The translations under genes and the position numbers were made by a program. Shown here piece by piece: positions 32,864 to 45,029 of a stretch of 64,000 bases of DNA (its first letter is position 1; each line of letters starts with the position of its first letter). Source of the DNA: Gerris lacustris. Lineage: Eukaryota > Arthropoda > Insecta > Hemiptera > Gerridae. Location of the stretch: contig OX578276.1 of NCBI GenBank assembly GCA_951217055.1, forward strand, positions 116,118,754 to 116,182,753, in the 5' to 3' direction. A model generated the notes under the pieces. The model searched no databases. It saw only the letters and a list, made by a program, of their open reading frames with translations, and was not told the origin of the DNA.

Positions 32864-33957
32864 TTTACTTTCTAATATAAAGAGAAAGCGCGAAAATTCG
32901 ATTTTGACATTATGAATGGATTTACATGTTTTGAGGTCCCCTAAAAAATGTCTGTCTGTGCGGACGCCTTGAGCCTAAACCATAACGGGGCTGATTTTGA
33001 CGAAATTTGGCATACATGTTCAGAAAAATCATACCCCATGGTGAAATCGAGAAATTAATTTTAGCTCCAAATTTGGGGGCGCTATCCCCCAAAAGCTCTG
33101 AAAAAACGTGATATAATTTTTCAAAAACGGTTCCGATAGTCCAGGAGATAGCGTGCAAAAAAGTGTCTGACTAACATCAAGCTAGAATGTTGTGTAAAAG
33201 TCAATCTTTTAGCGCCTTTTAAGAATATTTGGTCGGCTAAGTTCGTCTGCGGGACATAGCTTGGCAATAGTCGTTTGAAAAAAACAAACCGGAGAAGAGC
33301 GGCCATGTCTTAACAAATATGGTGGACAATGTGATTTTCATGATTCTGAGTACAGAATTAGTTAGTAGACCAAAAATCAAGTCGATGTTATTTTCACACT
33401 TGATATGTTAGTTATTCAAATATTACTAAAAATCAACTTGGTCACCTGTCAAGGGACAAACTAATATCAACTTGATTTTCGGTCTACTAACTAATTCTGT
33501 ACTCAGGATCATGAAAATCACATTGTCCACCATAATAAGGGTAGACATGGCCACTCTCCACCAGTTTTTTTTTTTTCAAACGCCTATTGCCAAGCTATGT
33601 CCCGCAGACAATCTTAGCCGACCACATATTCTTAAAAGGCGCTAAAAGATTGACGTGTATACAAAATTCTAGCTTGAAGTTAGTCAGACACTATTTTGCA
33701 CGCTATCTCCTGGACTACGACGATTTTGATTAAGAAATTCTAAAATGTAGTCCATTTAAATACCTACATCTATAACGATATAAAGCCGTTTTCCCGGGAA
33801 AAATCTAGTTCCTGAGAAAATAGCTTTAAGCGCAGTCGGTGCGAGGCCGGGTTCGATTCCCCGCCGAGGAAAAGTTATTTTTATGACACATTTTCATAAA
33901 ATGTTCAATAATAATTAAATTTACCTAGGAAAATTTTCCCTTTATATGAGAAAGTAA
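32864..33957 (+). repeat. Repeat A copy 2, interrupted by a hairpin element
   Basis: Inverted ends TTTACTTTCTAATATAAAG and CTTTATATGAGAAAGTAAA enclose the same text as copy 1. It is split at 33137-33717. Near its right end, TAGCTTTAAGCGCAGTCGG, then GGTTCGATTCCC (33850-33861), resembles the 3' half of a tRNA with a B box. Whether that is a Pol III relic is uncertain. Confidence 0.8.
33137..33717. mobile_element. TAGTCCAG hairpin element, copy 2 (581 bp)
   Basis: Two inverted arms of ~280 bp start TAGTCCAGGAGATAGCGTGC and end at the matching complement, with CGA on both sides (33134-33136, 33718-33720). The empty site is visible in copy 1 of repeat A (GGTTCCGACGATTTTG at 24104), which confirms a 3-bp duplication. 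Non-coding. Confidence 0.92.
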
Positions 33958-34012
33958 ATATAGTTCTGAAAAATGTCGTGTGTTCTAAATTTGATATGCA
34001 TGATTAAGTCGA

Positions 34013-34758
34013 TGGTGTCAAGCTAAAAGGGAATAACCTACTTCATAACAATTTTTCGGCTAAATCGGATTGTACGTGCCCCAGAAATTTTTCGTACTTT
34101 TTCCTACTTGATTTTAGAGAAATTATATATGTATGATTTGTTCATAGGAGAGTTTATATCCCTTTGTCTAAAAATATGTTGGAGTACAGAAAAGGGTACA
34201 CAAAATTAAGGGTTTTTAATATAATATACGGGATTTTATCACCTAACCTCAAAGTGGGGGCACGTACAATCCGATTTTACCCAATTTTTCACTAGAACAT
34301 TAAATTGCTTTATTTAAACCTAACTGTTTCAATTTTTTTGAATAGCCCAAAGGGTTACTATTAAATAAAAATTAATAAGATCAGTGCTGAATTTAATGAA
34401 ATATCTATTTGCATGAAAATATTAAAGTGATATGTTGGTTATTCCCTTTCAGTAATTCATTTCATAAACCTAATGATGGTTATCCCCCAAAATCTCGCAG
34501 TTATTCCCTTTAGTTATTCATTTCATAGAGGCATTGTTTCACCACTCATGTTGGTTATTACCTTTTTGCAAAGCAATATAGGTGGACTCATGTTGGTTAT
34601 TCCCTAAAAAAAATCAATAATTCTTAATTATTTATCTTAATATTGCGATTTCAGTTATATCCTTTCAGCATTTGATTTTAAATATCCTCTGTTATTATGG
34701 GAAGGTAATAAGTGATTTTCCTAAAAAATGTTGGTTATTCCCTTTTAGCTTGACACCA
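34013..34758. mobile_element. TIR element B with TTGGTTATTCCCTT motif array
   Basis: Terminal inverted repeats of 26 bp start TGGTGTCAAGCTAAAAGGG and end CCCTTTTAGCTTGACACCA, with TCGA on both sides (palindromic, so it may be a 4-bp duplication or part of the TIR). The right half (34430-34740) repeats GTTGGTTATTCCCT-type words about seven times. A second inverted-repeat element (C, 34049-34290) lies inside the left half. Confidence 0.8.
34049..34290. mobile_element. MITE C copy 1, nested in element B
   Basis: Inverted ends around TCGGATTGTACGTGCCCC and GGGGCACGTACAATCCGA enclose TATCCCTTTGTCT and GGGATTTTATCACCTAACCTC. Copy 2 is at 36158-36396. Confidence 0.7.
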
Positions 34759-35325
34759 TCGAGTGTTCAGAAGCATCACCATACCCCGAAGCAAAATAAA
34801 AAAAATTATTTCAGTTCCAAATTTAGAGGTGCTGCACCCTAGAAATCTTGGAAAATGGTAAACAAATAATCCCCAAAAACGTTTCCGACGATTTCAATCA
34901 AAGAATTCTTATCTAAAATATACTTGTAATCCATTTACGAATTAATCATTCAAATCGTTTTCCTGGAATATATTTAATAATAAATTAATTAAATTATAAT
35001 TGGACATAATTATTATGGGATTTAAATTCAGTATCAATTATTGTAAAAGAAAGTTGTGTCCGAGTTTGTCAAACCGATTTTATTAATTAATAAATTATTA
35101 AAAAATACCAATTAATCTGAAATACAATTATTTAAACGAGCCTGGATTTTATTTCCCGCCACGCTCGTTTTTATTCGAAATAAATACGTAAATAAACTTT
35201 AGTTGATAAGGGAAGGAAAAGATCAGTAATATTTTTAACTTTTTTCTTTTACATGATTTTTACGTAATACGTGACCAGATCACTAAAAATTATTAGTTCT
35301 ATGTCATATATTATGTGTGTTGGTT

Positions 35326-35976
35326 ATGTCTCATGAAGAAATCACCAAGTTGGAGCTTGTATATACTCGATGTTATTGCGAAGAGAACATTTGGAAGCTC
35401 TGTGAAAGTGTTCGCGATGCTCTCAGTAATATTTTAAACGATTGTTTCGCTGTATTCATTTCAAATGATGAAGAAAGGATTCCTTTGTGGTCTCAGAAGG
35501 CTAGTGACAAACCTGACGGATTTATAATATGGGATTATCATGTTATCTTCGTTCATAGAAATATGAAGGGCCCATGCTTAGTGTATGACTTCGATACCAC
35601 TTTGAATTTTCCATGTGAATTTAAAAATTATATCGATTTGTGCATTAAACGTGAAGACAATATTAATAGACAATTTCACAGATGTTTTAGAGTAATCCAC
35701 GCTAAAGAATACCTCTCAAACTTTGCTTCGGACCGAAGTCACATGAAACACAGTGATGGCTCATGGCATATGCCTCCTCCACAGTACCCGCCTATAACAG
35801 CTCCATCTACAACTAATAATATAAGGAGTTTTATTTCAATGGACCCCAACCAAGGCTTTGGTATGGTAATGAAACTTGAAGAATTCATCAATTTCTTTCA
35901 AGACGCAGATTTAAGGCATGCTTCTTTAAGACAGCCTCTTACTCTTGACACACTGAAGCAAATAACACAATTCTGA
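35326..35976 (+). CDS. NTAQ1: Protein N-terminal glutamine amidohydrolase (WDYHV family)
   Basis: The enzyme deamidates N-terminal glutamine of proteins to glutamate, a first step of the Arg/N-degron pathway. The 216-aa frame starts at ATG 35326 (MSHEEITKLELV); a GTG three codons upstream is not a likely start. Visible motifs are CYCEEN (residues 16-21, likely nucleophile Cys18), IWDYHV (His72), LVYDFDT (probable Asp88) and FASDRSHMKHSDGSW. Near the end, SFISMDPNQGFG and EEFINFF complete the family's ~205-aa length. All three Cys-His-Asp candidates are present and no stop or frameshift interrupts it. The gene is a single exon between MITEs. No poly-A tract or target duplication marks it as a retrocopy, but that remains possible. 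Confidence 0.95.
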   Translation: MSHEEITKLELVYTRCYCEENIWKLCESVRDALSNILNDCFAVFISNDEERIPLWSQKASDKPDGFIIWDYHVIFVHRNMKGPCLVYDFDTTLNFPCEFKNYIDLCIKREDNINRQFHRCFRVIHAKEYLSNFASDRSHMKHSDGSWHMPPPQYPPITAPSTTNNIRSFISMDPNQGFGMVMKLEEFINFFQDADLRHASLRQPLTLDTLKQITQF

Positions 35977-36157
35977 GAACTACTTTGCTGTTGAAAAGAT
36001 TTAAGTCTGCAATGTAGCGATGGTTGGCTTCAGTTGAAGTACTAAGACTTTTCGATGGTATGTATTAAATTTGAATGATCGTTGATTGATTTTTTTCCCC
36101 ACTTTTGTTTTTAAGTGTTTACTAAATTTCAGTTTTAGGGCGGATCATTCATATTAC
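35977..36157 (+). other. 3' flank of NTAQ1
   Basis: Short non-coding flank with GTATTAAATTTG (ATTAAA-like polyadenylation hexamer near 36062), before MITE C copy 2. Confidence 0.35.
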
Positions 36158-36396
36158 AATTCTTGGTAAATTCGGATTGTACGTGCCCCCACTTTGAGGT
36201 TAGGTGATAAAATCCCGCATATTAAATTAAAAACCTTAATTTGGTGTACCCTTGAATTTTCTATAGCCGCTCCGCACCGCTTCGCGGTGCTCCGCTCATT
36301 TTCTGAAGAAAAACAACCCTCCTGTGTATAAACCAGGTAGAGGTCCAATTCGAAGAAATTTCCAGGGCACGTACAATCCGAATTAGCCCAATTCTT
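36158..36396. mobile_element. MITE C copy 2
   Basis: Ends AATTCTTGGTAAATTCGG and CCGAATTAGCCCAATTCTT are inverted repeats. TTGTACGTGCCCC, CTTTGAGGTTAGGTGATAAA and its complement GGGCACGTACAA match copy 1 at 34049-34290. The interior has a small inverted GAGCGGAGCACCGCG-like block at 36268-36297. Non-coding. Confidence 0.75.
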
Positions 36397-36439
36397 AATA
36401 TCATTTTGAAAGTGGTAATAAATATGTATTACAATTGTT

Positions 36440-36597
36440 AGGAATAAGTTTTAGTGTGATGGCAGCACGGAAAAGTCAAAAACATGGCATGGGGGCCATG
36501 GAGTGCGCACGAATTTGACAATCCTGAGCTCTTATTGGCTCCTCACCCCATTTTTTTGGACTTTCCCGTGCTATCATCACTCTAAAACTCATTCCTT
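36440..36597. mobile_element. 158-bp MITE with ~37-bp TIRs
   Basis: AGGAATAAGTTTTAGTGTGA and GCAGCACGGAAAAGTC on the left are answered on the right by GACTTTCCCGTGCT and CACTCTAAAACTCATTCCT. The centre has CCATGGAGTGCGCACGAATT. Target duplication unclear. Confidence 0.8.
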
Positions 36598-36692
36598 GTA
36601 ATAAGCCATTCACACTGTCTAATTGAGATTACTCATGCAAACACTTAAAAAATAGAGATGATACCTTGTCCGTTCGCAACAGCAATCAAATA

Positions 36693-36990
36693 CAGTGGAC
36701 GCCGCTTAATGTGATCACTTTGGGACCTATATAAAGTGATAACATCAACTGACTGATAATAAAAGGTGCCGCTGAAGGAAACTCAGAAACTCAAATCAAA
36801 ACAAAATTATAATGAAGACTGTTTTTATTACATACACTGAATGATGTGATGACACATTAGCAAAGAAAAAATAAACAGGTCAAGTGTGTGCTAATCAGCA
36901 CACAGCGAGGGTCCGCAGGCCACACTATATAGTGTTTAACTGTAAAGTGTATAAACAGTGTTTTTTTAAAATGCTAAAAAGCTTACTTTG
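36693..36990 (+). mobile_element. pogo/Tigger-like end, partial
   Basis: CAGTGGACGCCGCTTAATGT followed by GATCACTTTGGGACC has the style of a pogo/Tigger terminus and follows TA. The opposite end was not identified with certainty; GGGTCCGCAGGCCACACTA near 36909 may be a decayed partner. Confidence 0.4.
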
Positions 36991-36997
36991 AACCATT

Positions 36998-37585
36998 CTA
37001 AGGGTCTAATATTCTCAAAACACACTCTGATAAAGTATTTTTTTTCCACTGAACCGGACTACAACCATATAAATACATCGAAAAGACCATAATTATAAAA
37101 AAACGTATTTTGTCGATAAAAAATAAAATAATATTTTTTCGAAATTTCCAAAAAGTGGTATCTTTACTTTTGGTCGAAGAATGTCCAGGAATTTTTTCAG
37201 ATTTTTTGCACTTCACATAAGCAAGATAGAGGGGGGGGGGGGGGGGAACACGTTTCAAACCAGCTTCAAACTCGCCTACGCTCGCCCTATCAAAGTTATA
37301 ACCAAAGAATTATATATTTTTGTAATCAGCTCGACGTACCCTTTCATATGATACCCCTCACGGTGTCGAAAAAAAATAAACAAATTTTAACCCTTTTTTA
37401 CCCTAATTTTTTGAAAATTATTTTTTTTAAGTCGCTATATTTTTAAAATATGTGGGCAGGTACAAGACACATACATGCCAAATTTCAAAATGATCGGACG
37501 GAAGGTGTAGCCGTGAGAGCACGCGAGAGGACGCACGCACGCAGGAAAATATAAGGGTCCTTGGTTTTGCCTACGGACCATGAAA
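36998..37585 (-). repeat. Dispersed repeat D, copy 2
   Basis: Reverse-oriented relative of 4420-5015, collinear from the CACTGAACCGGACT end to CCTTGGTTTTGCCTACGG, with a G run (~17) at 37231. It differs by many substitutions. Confidence 0.7.
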
Positions 37586-40500
37586 ATTAATACTAATATG
37601 TACATAATTTTACATAGAAAAAAATTATTATTATTATTATTATTTTTTTTTTTTTTTTGAACAATAAGAAATAAACCTTTAGAGACAAAACTTACATATT
37701 GCCGTTCTAGAGACACATAGACATAAGTGCAATGTTTTGTAAATTTGAGTTAGACACATTGGTAGATATAAAAAAGTACGTTCTATCCAATGCGGCAACC
37801 TCCGTTTTGAAAATGCTACTTTTAACCAATCAAGAGCTAGAAAGTCATTGTGTACCTGCCTGATTAGTAGAGATAACAACGTCGCATGGTTCAGTTTTGT
37901 GTTTGCTTTGAAAGAAAGAACTACCCATTTTATTACAATAGTGACGCATTTTTACTATACGCCCTGTGCTTAGCTATTTCTTATTTAATTACAACTGCAT
38001 AATTGTGCTTTGTCATTTTTGACTTTAATAAGGAGTTTTTGTTTTGTGTTACATCACAATTATAAAACAAAAACGAGTAGGAATCGACATTAAGTGCAGT
38101 TACGCCAATGTAGCATTAAAGTTGACTCAATATTAGATTTTATTATTCAAATAACTAACAAAATCCCATTTAAAATTGGCATAAAATACTTTTTTCCGTG
38201 GTAGGCTGTGAAGTAGTAACTTTAGAGCCTAAAAAACATAGCTAAAATCCATTTTTTCATTACGTGGACTTAAAAAATCTTTTACGTCCTAGGAACTAAA
38301 AGATTTTTATTTTCCGGCGGGTAGTTGTCAAAACTTCCGTTAGTAGCGCTGCAGTCTTTGTAGAAATGCTTAGTACGATTTAATTCCGCTAGATGACAAT
38401 ACGTTTTATTTATCTTTTCTTATAGTGTAACCTCTTTTTAAGGTTTCTTTTTTTAAATATTAAGTATGTACTAATATTTGTTATTATTATATTGATTATT
38501 TATTAATATTTAATGTTTTTTCATTGTCTGCTACCTCGGAAAAAATAGCATATGCTACGCGACTGTGAAGTGTGAAAAACTCACTTCACAGCCTAGAAAC
38601 ATAATATACTATTATGTCATTATAGAATTAAAAATATAATCCTACAATGTTATTATTGTTTCAGAAACCATCTTAATTGCTTCAAGTTGACTAATTATTA
38701 CACTTATATTGAAACCATAAAGAAGAAAATAATAAAGAATGAGAGAACCAAAATAATTATGATGTTAGCAAATGAAAGATACAAATTAAAAATGATTTCA
38801 ACTTTCAATAATTATAATCAATTGAGTAATAAAATAGATCGTAATAATTAAGATAATATTACTGATACTTTAATAAACTGACAATAGTCAATATTATTGA
38901 ATAATTCTTTCATTAAATTTCTTTTATGATATTTTTGTAACAGAAATGACTATTACGACCATAAAAATATATGGTAACAATAAATATCATTTAAAGGTCC
39001 ATTTTGTGATACTTTTTTTTTAAGAAACTTAAATATACCGTATTAGTTGCAATGGCAAGAAGATAATAGCATTATCATTCTTTATACAAAAAGTTGTATT
39101 ACTTTCTCTAATTATATACCTAGTATTAATAATTGATTCTTTAATAATAAAATGCTGTAATGTTTACATATTACCTTTACTTACAATACCTAATTAATAC
39201 CCTAAATTTACGATCTAAGTGAGGTGTACACTCTTGGGGCTTCAGAGCCACAATGATGTTTTAACAGTATATTGCCTGGTTTTCATATTTTAAAAAAAAA
39301 TATCCTTTTATTCATCACAAATTGAAGAAATTGTAGTTTGTTTTTCTGTTCTCCTAAAAAATTACTACTTTTGCACTTACGTCCATATTTCTCTAGAACG
39401 GCGATATATATAAGTACATAAATGAACATTTTATGATGTTTCTAAGGGCCATTCTTTGTTTAGAAATTAATGATTGAGGTAATTTGTGACAGTTCAAGTT
39501 TAATGAGAGGGTATGTTATAATAATTCTCATCATCCTTAAAGTCAAAAATATAATGTTGCTAAATCAAGATCAAGATGCTAATAAATTTAGCAAAACATT
39601 AGCATAAACTTTCACACTGAGTTTTATTTGACATGATCTCGCTAACGTACTCTCTCTTTAGAAATTAAACTTTATAACGAAACAAATCAACTTTGAATTT
39701 AAATTAATATGTTGATGAAAAGTACCACAATTATTATTGAAAGACTTAACAAATTGAGTTCTAGGATCTGATTGTGGTCCTTCGTTGTAATAAAAGGATG
39801 TCCACGAAACACCAGTGTCACAACTCCAGTCGTTTCCTATACTCGTCACTGATCACAATAAACATATTGTTATTAACAATTAACAGAAAAATTGTAATGC
39901 ATTGGTATTGCGTGGGCCTGTTCCAAGCTATTTTGATCGCACTAAGTTTATAACCACACATAACATTATTAAGCAGCGTGCACTGCATTTGATTTCTCAA
40001 AAAGATTTGTGTTTTTCAGCTTCAGATTACTTTCCTTCTTATTTTAGTTATTTATAGCTATTTGTTTCAAATAGCTTCATTTTACCTTATAAATATAATA
40101 TTAATTAGTTTGAAGTCAAGATTTCCAATATTATTATTGTAAATTTGTTTTTAAAAATTGTTATGCAATAATAGGGCGGTTTCAGGCAGGCTATACATTT
40201 AATATGAGTGAAATATACCTTTCTGTTAAGTCAACATTGAGAAGGAGAATTAAGGTATTCAGCAGTTGATTTATCTAGATTATTAATTGGCAAAATAAAA
40301 CACCAAATGGAATATTTATATAAAGGAAAACAAATGCTATTTTTAATTGTTTAAAATTGTAGATTTTTGTAATAGTGGAAGCTTAATATAAGAAAAAATT
40401 ATGATACATTTTTCATTCATAAATATTACATAAATACATATATATATACCCCTTAAATCGAGGGATTTATCTTTAAATATATTATACCTGCCCATTGTAG

Positions 40501-41551
40501 TTGACATACTAGCACAGAGATGTCCAACTAAATGTTTGAGCTAATTGCGTCCCTGGTGGTGATAGGATATAAAAGTTAAAAAAGGACTTTTATGGTTAGA
40601 TGATTGTCTTGTATAATTCTCAATGCTCAACAGAGAATCCTAATATTCTACAGTGGGTGTTTAAAATAATTTTTAAGGAACTTGGAAAATGTAAGTTTTT
40701 ACTTTAATTTTACTACCTTAAATAGAATTTCGAGCATGTGGAAATTCTTCTCTTCAAATGTTTTATAGTATCAATAAAACTACACGCTTCCCATAAGTTC
40801 ATGTCTTAGCTCTTCTGAGAGAGAATATTTTTCACAATTATTCAAGTAAGAATGTAGGTACATTATGTAATGAAAATCAAACCATCTCATCACTGCATTG
40901 GTTTATCCATTGGGTAAGATTTTTATCTTTCCCTAAGTTCATATAATTATTTTTTTAAATAATTTTCTTCTACATCTTATGTTTTTCATAATTTATCATT
41001 TTATTGTCTTATTTAATGCTATTAAAAAATATATACAGTTTTTTTGTTTTTTTTTCTTTTCTTTATATGGTTATAATAATATATTGCTTTTAATATGATA
41101 TTTTACTAGCCTAATTAAAAGTTGTTGCACCAAATAAATTTGAACTGATACTTATAGCTGCCTTAATACCTGATTCAGCTTTACTGTGTAATCCAGGATT
41201 CTTGCCAAAGGCTCTAATATTAATAAGCATGTCAATGTGTGCTCTATCTTCTACTCAGTACAAAAATGTGTCTTAAAAGTTAAAACAAGTGTGCAATTTA
41301 TTGAGAAAAATAGATTCCAGTTCCCTAAACTATTATATGTAGAACAAAGGTTAATATGATTTAACCTATTTTATTTATATTATCAATTGGCACAGGTTTT
41401 TGTGTGTAACAGAAGTTTGTACTAATTTCCACACTAAGATTAAAAATGTTTTAATAGTTTCTTTTTATTTCATTGCTTCTTTATTACAACATGATGTCAT
41501 TTCATTGTGTTAATTATATCATTCACACAGTATCAGGTTAGAAGAGCCTAA
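37586..41551. other. 4 kb AT-rich, no gene recognised
   Basis: Open frames up to 93 codons (e.g. 37435-37716, 39658-39849) are low-complexity or lack any signature. A (TTA)n/T-rich tract is at 37618-37660. No TIR pair was found by eye. Confidence 0.5.
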
Positions 41552-41954
41552 AGGCTGATTTACACGTATTAAGTAGTTAACTAAATTTTAAGTGACTTAA
41601 TTTTTAGTAAACGTTTACACTTAATATTTAGTTAAGCACTTAAGTTCGCTTCGAAATGTTGTCCAATATAACATTTCTAACCCAATAAAACGTTTCTAAA
41701 TAATATGTAAACAAAGATCTACTAATCTATAAGGAGGCTCCTTCAAACTTGTGCATTTAACTAAATTGCACAAGTCCAGTGATTAGCCACGCCCACCTAC
41801 TAAACCGAAAAATAGACCAAATTCTATTCTTATTCTACTTACCTACTCGCACACTAAATTTTAACTTGCAACTTATTACTAAATTCATTTTTTACATGCA
41901 TTAATTCACTTAAAATTTAGTTAATTGCTTAACTTAATACATGTAAATCAGCCT
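41552..41954. mobile_element. MITE with ~45-bp TIRs
   Basis: AGGCTGATTTACACGTATTA and GTTAACTAAATTTTAAGTGA at the left are mirrored at the right by TCACTTAAAATTTAGTTAAT and TAATACATGTAAATCAGCCT. The element is 403 bp, non-coding. The flanks (CTAA/TATT) do not give a certain duplication. Confidence 0.8.
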
Positions 41955-43280
41955 TATTATTTTTAAAAAAATGTCTCATTAGTAACAAAAAATACTACCA
42001 AAAAACCGAAACAAAGGGACTCAATAAGAAAATTTAGATTGTCATGAATAATTTTTTATATTGAGAAGAAAAAAGTGTGTCAAATATGAGCGAAGGGAGC
42101 TTCTAACAAATGAAATTATATGTAAATTATTTATAGTATATTTATATTAAATAAACTGTTCTACCTCGATGGTTTATGTTTTACCATCTCCTCTTTTATT
42201 TATTAATTGAAAATAATCACAATCCTTGGCTCTTTTAGTTTATTAAGAGATACTAATTCACTTGGTTCCCGCCCTATATTATTTTACCACTTATATATAA
42301 TTATTTATTAAAATAACTACTAAGGCAAAGGGATATTTAGCCCAAAGTTCTTTGGGACAAAGGAACATCACATTTCTGTATGTATGTCTGACAACCTAGG
42401 TCATCCGGATTGATCACCGTCAGTTTAGTGATTCCGGTAGTTTTGATCAAGAAAGTTATATTTAGACAATGAAATATTTACACATTAAAGTTATTTTGGG
42501 GTGGGTAAACAAGTAAATGAGTGCCGAAAAATCAAAATTTTATTATATTATAATAAAATTTTAATTTTATTAGACTTAGTCCAGTGAGAAATGTATCCAC
42601 TAAACTGTGAGTTAAAAAGGGTTGGGAACATCTCGAGACCTGCCAGAGTATAGGGGGGGGGGGGCTTGAGAGTGCTATTGTTGTATACATTTAGATAAGG
42701 AAAGAAATAATTCATTAATTGATTGATTGGCCTATGCCTTGACTGCTTAGACACGCAAGCGCCACTTTACGTTAATATATTTGTCATTATATATCAAGTA
42801 GGAATTGAAATCAAAACAGATGGACGCCATTATTGTTTTCAAAAAGCAGAGAGGAGTTTGGATCTATTATCATTAATAACATAATCTCATATCGTAGTTT
42901 TGTATTTGGCCACAAACAGTGATGGCAGCACTTAACAGATTCACTATGATATAAATTACCAACAAATATCTATAGTTTTCACCAAAAATAAACCAAAACC
43001 TTGATTTTAACGGAATTATCTGTTTTGGGTGTTTTCAAGACAATTTGAGTGGGGTTTTAGCTGGATGTCTGTCTGTCTGTGTCATTTTTCTAACCGTCTG
43101 CGCAAATTTTAATTGAATAAAAATAAATGGGAATCAAAAGAGACCTAGTAGTGAAATCCCAATCAACTTGTTAGATACAAGTAAATTTTTTACAACCTTA
43201 TATTCCTTTGTAATTTTTTTTCCACACTCAATACTAACTTCACTCGTGAGGGACAAATCTTGTAATCTAAATTTGATTTA
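41955..43280. other. AT-rich stretch with a repeat E fragment
   Basis: At 42320-42385 AAGGGATATTTAGCCCAAAG then TTTGGGACAAAGGAACATCA is the reverse complement of the repeat E end. A G run is at 42653. No gene recognised. Confidence 0.45.
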
Positions 43281-44440
43281 TGGGGAAAATCCTAGAAAAG
43301 CTCATTCTCCTTAGACTCCATCCCATACTTAAACCATTCCTACCTGACCATCAGGTTGGTTTCCGTGCTCACCACTCCACCATCCATCAGTGTCATTGCA
43401 TTGTCGATGTCATTGCCTCCACCCTAGTGAAGAAAATTTTTGCTCAGCTGTCTTCCTGAACGAGGCCCAAGCCTTTGACCAAGTGTGGCACCCTGGGCTG
43501 CTTTTAAAACTCAAGGGCATCCTTCCCTCACTCACTACTACCTCACTTACTACCTACCTCATCCTGAAATCCTTTCTCACTGATAGATATTTTTGTGCAA
43601 GTTTATGACCCTCTTCCTCATCAATCTGCTCTGTAAGTGCTGGAGTACCTCAGGGCAGTATTCTTGGACCTCTCCTATATTCCATCTATACACATGACAT
43701 CCCTCAACACCCTTCCTCAGTCCTAGCCACCTTTGCAGATGACAAGGCAATCCTATCTGTCCACCATCACCCACAAATTGCATCCAATAACACACAAAGT
43801 CACCTTCTTCTTCTCGAACCTTGGTTAAGAAAATGGAGGATCCAGATTAACGAGCAGAAAAGTGTACAAACACTTTCACTCTTCCTCATAGCACCTGTCC
43901 TCCAGTCATTCTTAACCAAGTTCTCCTTCCTCAATCTAGCACTGTGCGTTACCTTGGCCTTCACCTCGATCGACAACTCACCTGGTAACATCACACAAAG
44001 ATTAAACATACCAACATCTTAAGATGCTTCAAGTTGCTGCTTCATTTACTAGATCGTAGGTCCAAAATAACTGTTTTTTCTTCAACAAATGTTGTTAAAA
44101 TTAACTCAATAACTCTCAACAATAAACTTCTAATCTACAACACTATTTTGAAACCAGCTTGGACTTACGGTCTAGAGGTTTGGGGCCTTCCAACTTCTGT
44201 CAACTTCAATCCAAAAACCTCCGGAAAATTACCGATGCTCCTTTTTATGTATCCAACCTCACACTCCACAATGATCATAATGTTCCTTTTGTCCGTGACC
44301 TATCTATATCCCGATAAAAGAAATTCCATCAGTCCTTATCCAATCACCCCAATCCTTTAGTAGAACTCCTTTCTACCCAAACCATCCCAGATAACCCACC
44401 TCGCCGCCTGAGGAGGCCGTGGCCTAGAGACTTAATTAAT
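43281..44440 (+). pseudogene. Jockey-like LINE, RT and C-terminal remnant
   Basis: Translation in shifting frames gives GKILEKLILLRLHP, then HQVGFRAHHSTIHQ, SAGVPQGSILGPLLYSIYTH (43635-43694), TFADDKAIL (FADD box, ~43731) and an HP..R......RRLRRRWPRDLIN ending near 44435. This is the order of jockey-clade elements. Numerous stops and frameshifts interrupt it. The 5' part is absent. It is followed by AT-rich sequence and then a Helitron 3' end. Confidence 0.85.
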
Positions 44441-44685
44441 TCCTTAATTTGAGACTTAATTTGTAATATATATCCTAATACATAATTAATTATTACCTAA
44501 CTTATCTTCCCTATTTTTCAATTATTATTATTATTCTTGGCTAATTATTTTAAATTTATTTATTTTACATTCTAAACTTTTCACGCCAAAAGGATTAGTC
44601 AATGGACTAAACCCTTTCCATGTTATTCACTGCCCAAAAAACAACAACAATGTACATCAATAACACTAACAACATTGTAATTTAT

Positions 44686-44724
44686 GTTTGACGAGTGAAG
44701 CGAGTAGGGGGCAGAGCCCCCTAG
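44686..44724 (+). mobile_element. Helitron 3' terminus
   Basis: GACGAGTGAAGCGAGTAGG then GGGGGCAGAGCCCCC overlaps the terminal CTAG, followed by host T at 44725. This is a hairpin plus CTAG arrangement of a Helitron. The 5' start was not found, so whether the LINE remnant lies within the same element is open. Confidence 0.65.
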
Positions 44725-44765
44725 TTTAGTATTATTTTTTTGTTTCATATTACTATAATCCTTTC

Positions 44766-44796
<31 letters not shown>

Positions 44797-45029
44797 TTTT
44801 TAATGTCAAATTGTGGGGAATAAACCAGTTGGGGGTCGAAGCTAATCTGGAGGAAGAACAGACCTTGTCTAAAGCGCTGTATAGAGTAGTTTGGAAGAGA
44901 ATGTGTTATAATTAAATATGTCCACATGAAAAAAAAATATATATATAGAAAAAGAAAAAAAAATATATAGTTTAATTTAAAAAATATACATTAATTAAAA
45001 AAAAGTTAGGTGCTAAAGGCCATTATAAA

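Larger units (their letters stand above)
33958..35000 (+). repeat. Repeat A copy 3, diverged, interrupted by element B
   Basis: AAATTTGATATGCATG, CCATACCCCGAAGC, CCAAATTTAGAGGTGCTG and CGTTTCCGACGATTTCAAT follow the order of repeat A. It is split by 34013-34758. Its right boundary, near 35000, is not clear. Confidence 0.55.
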
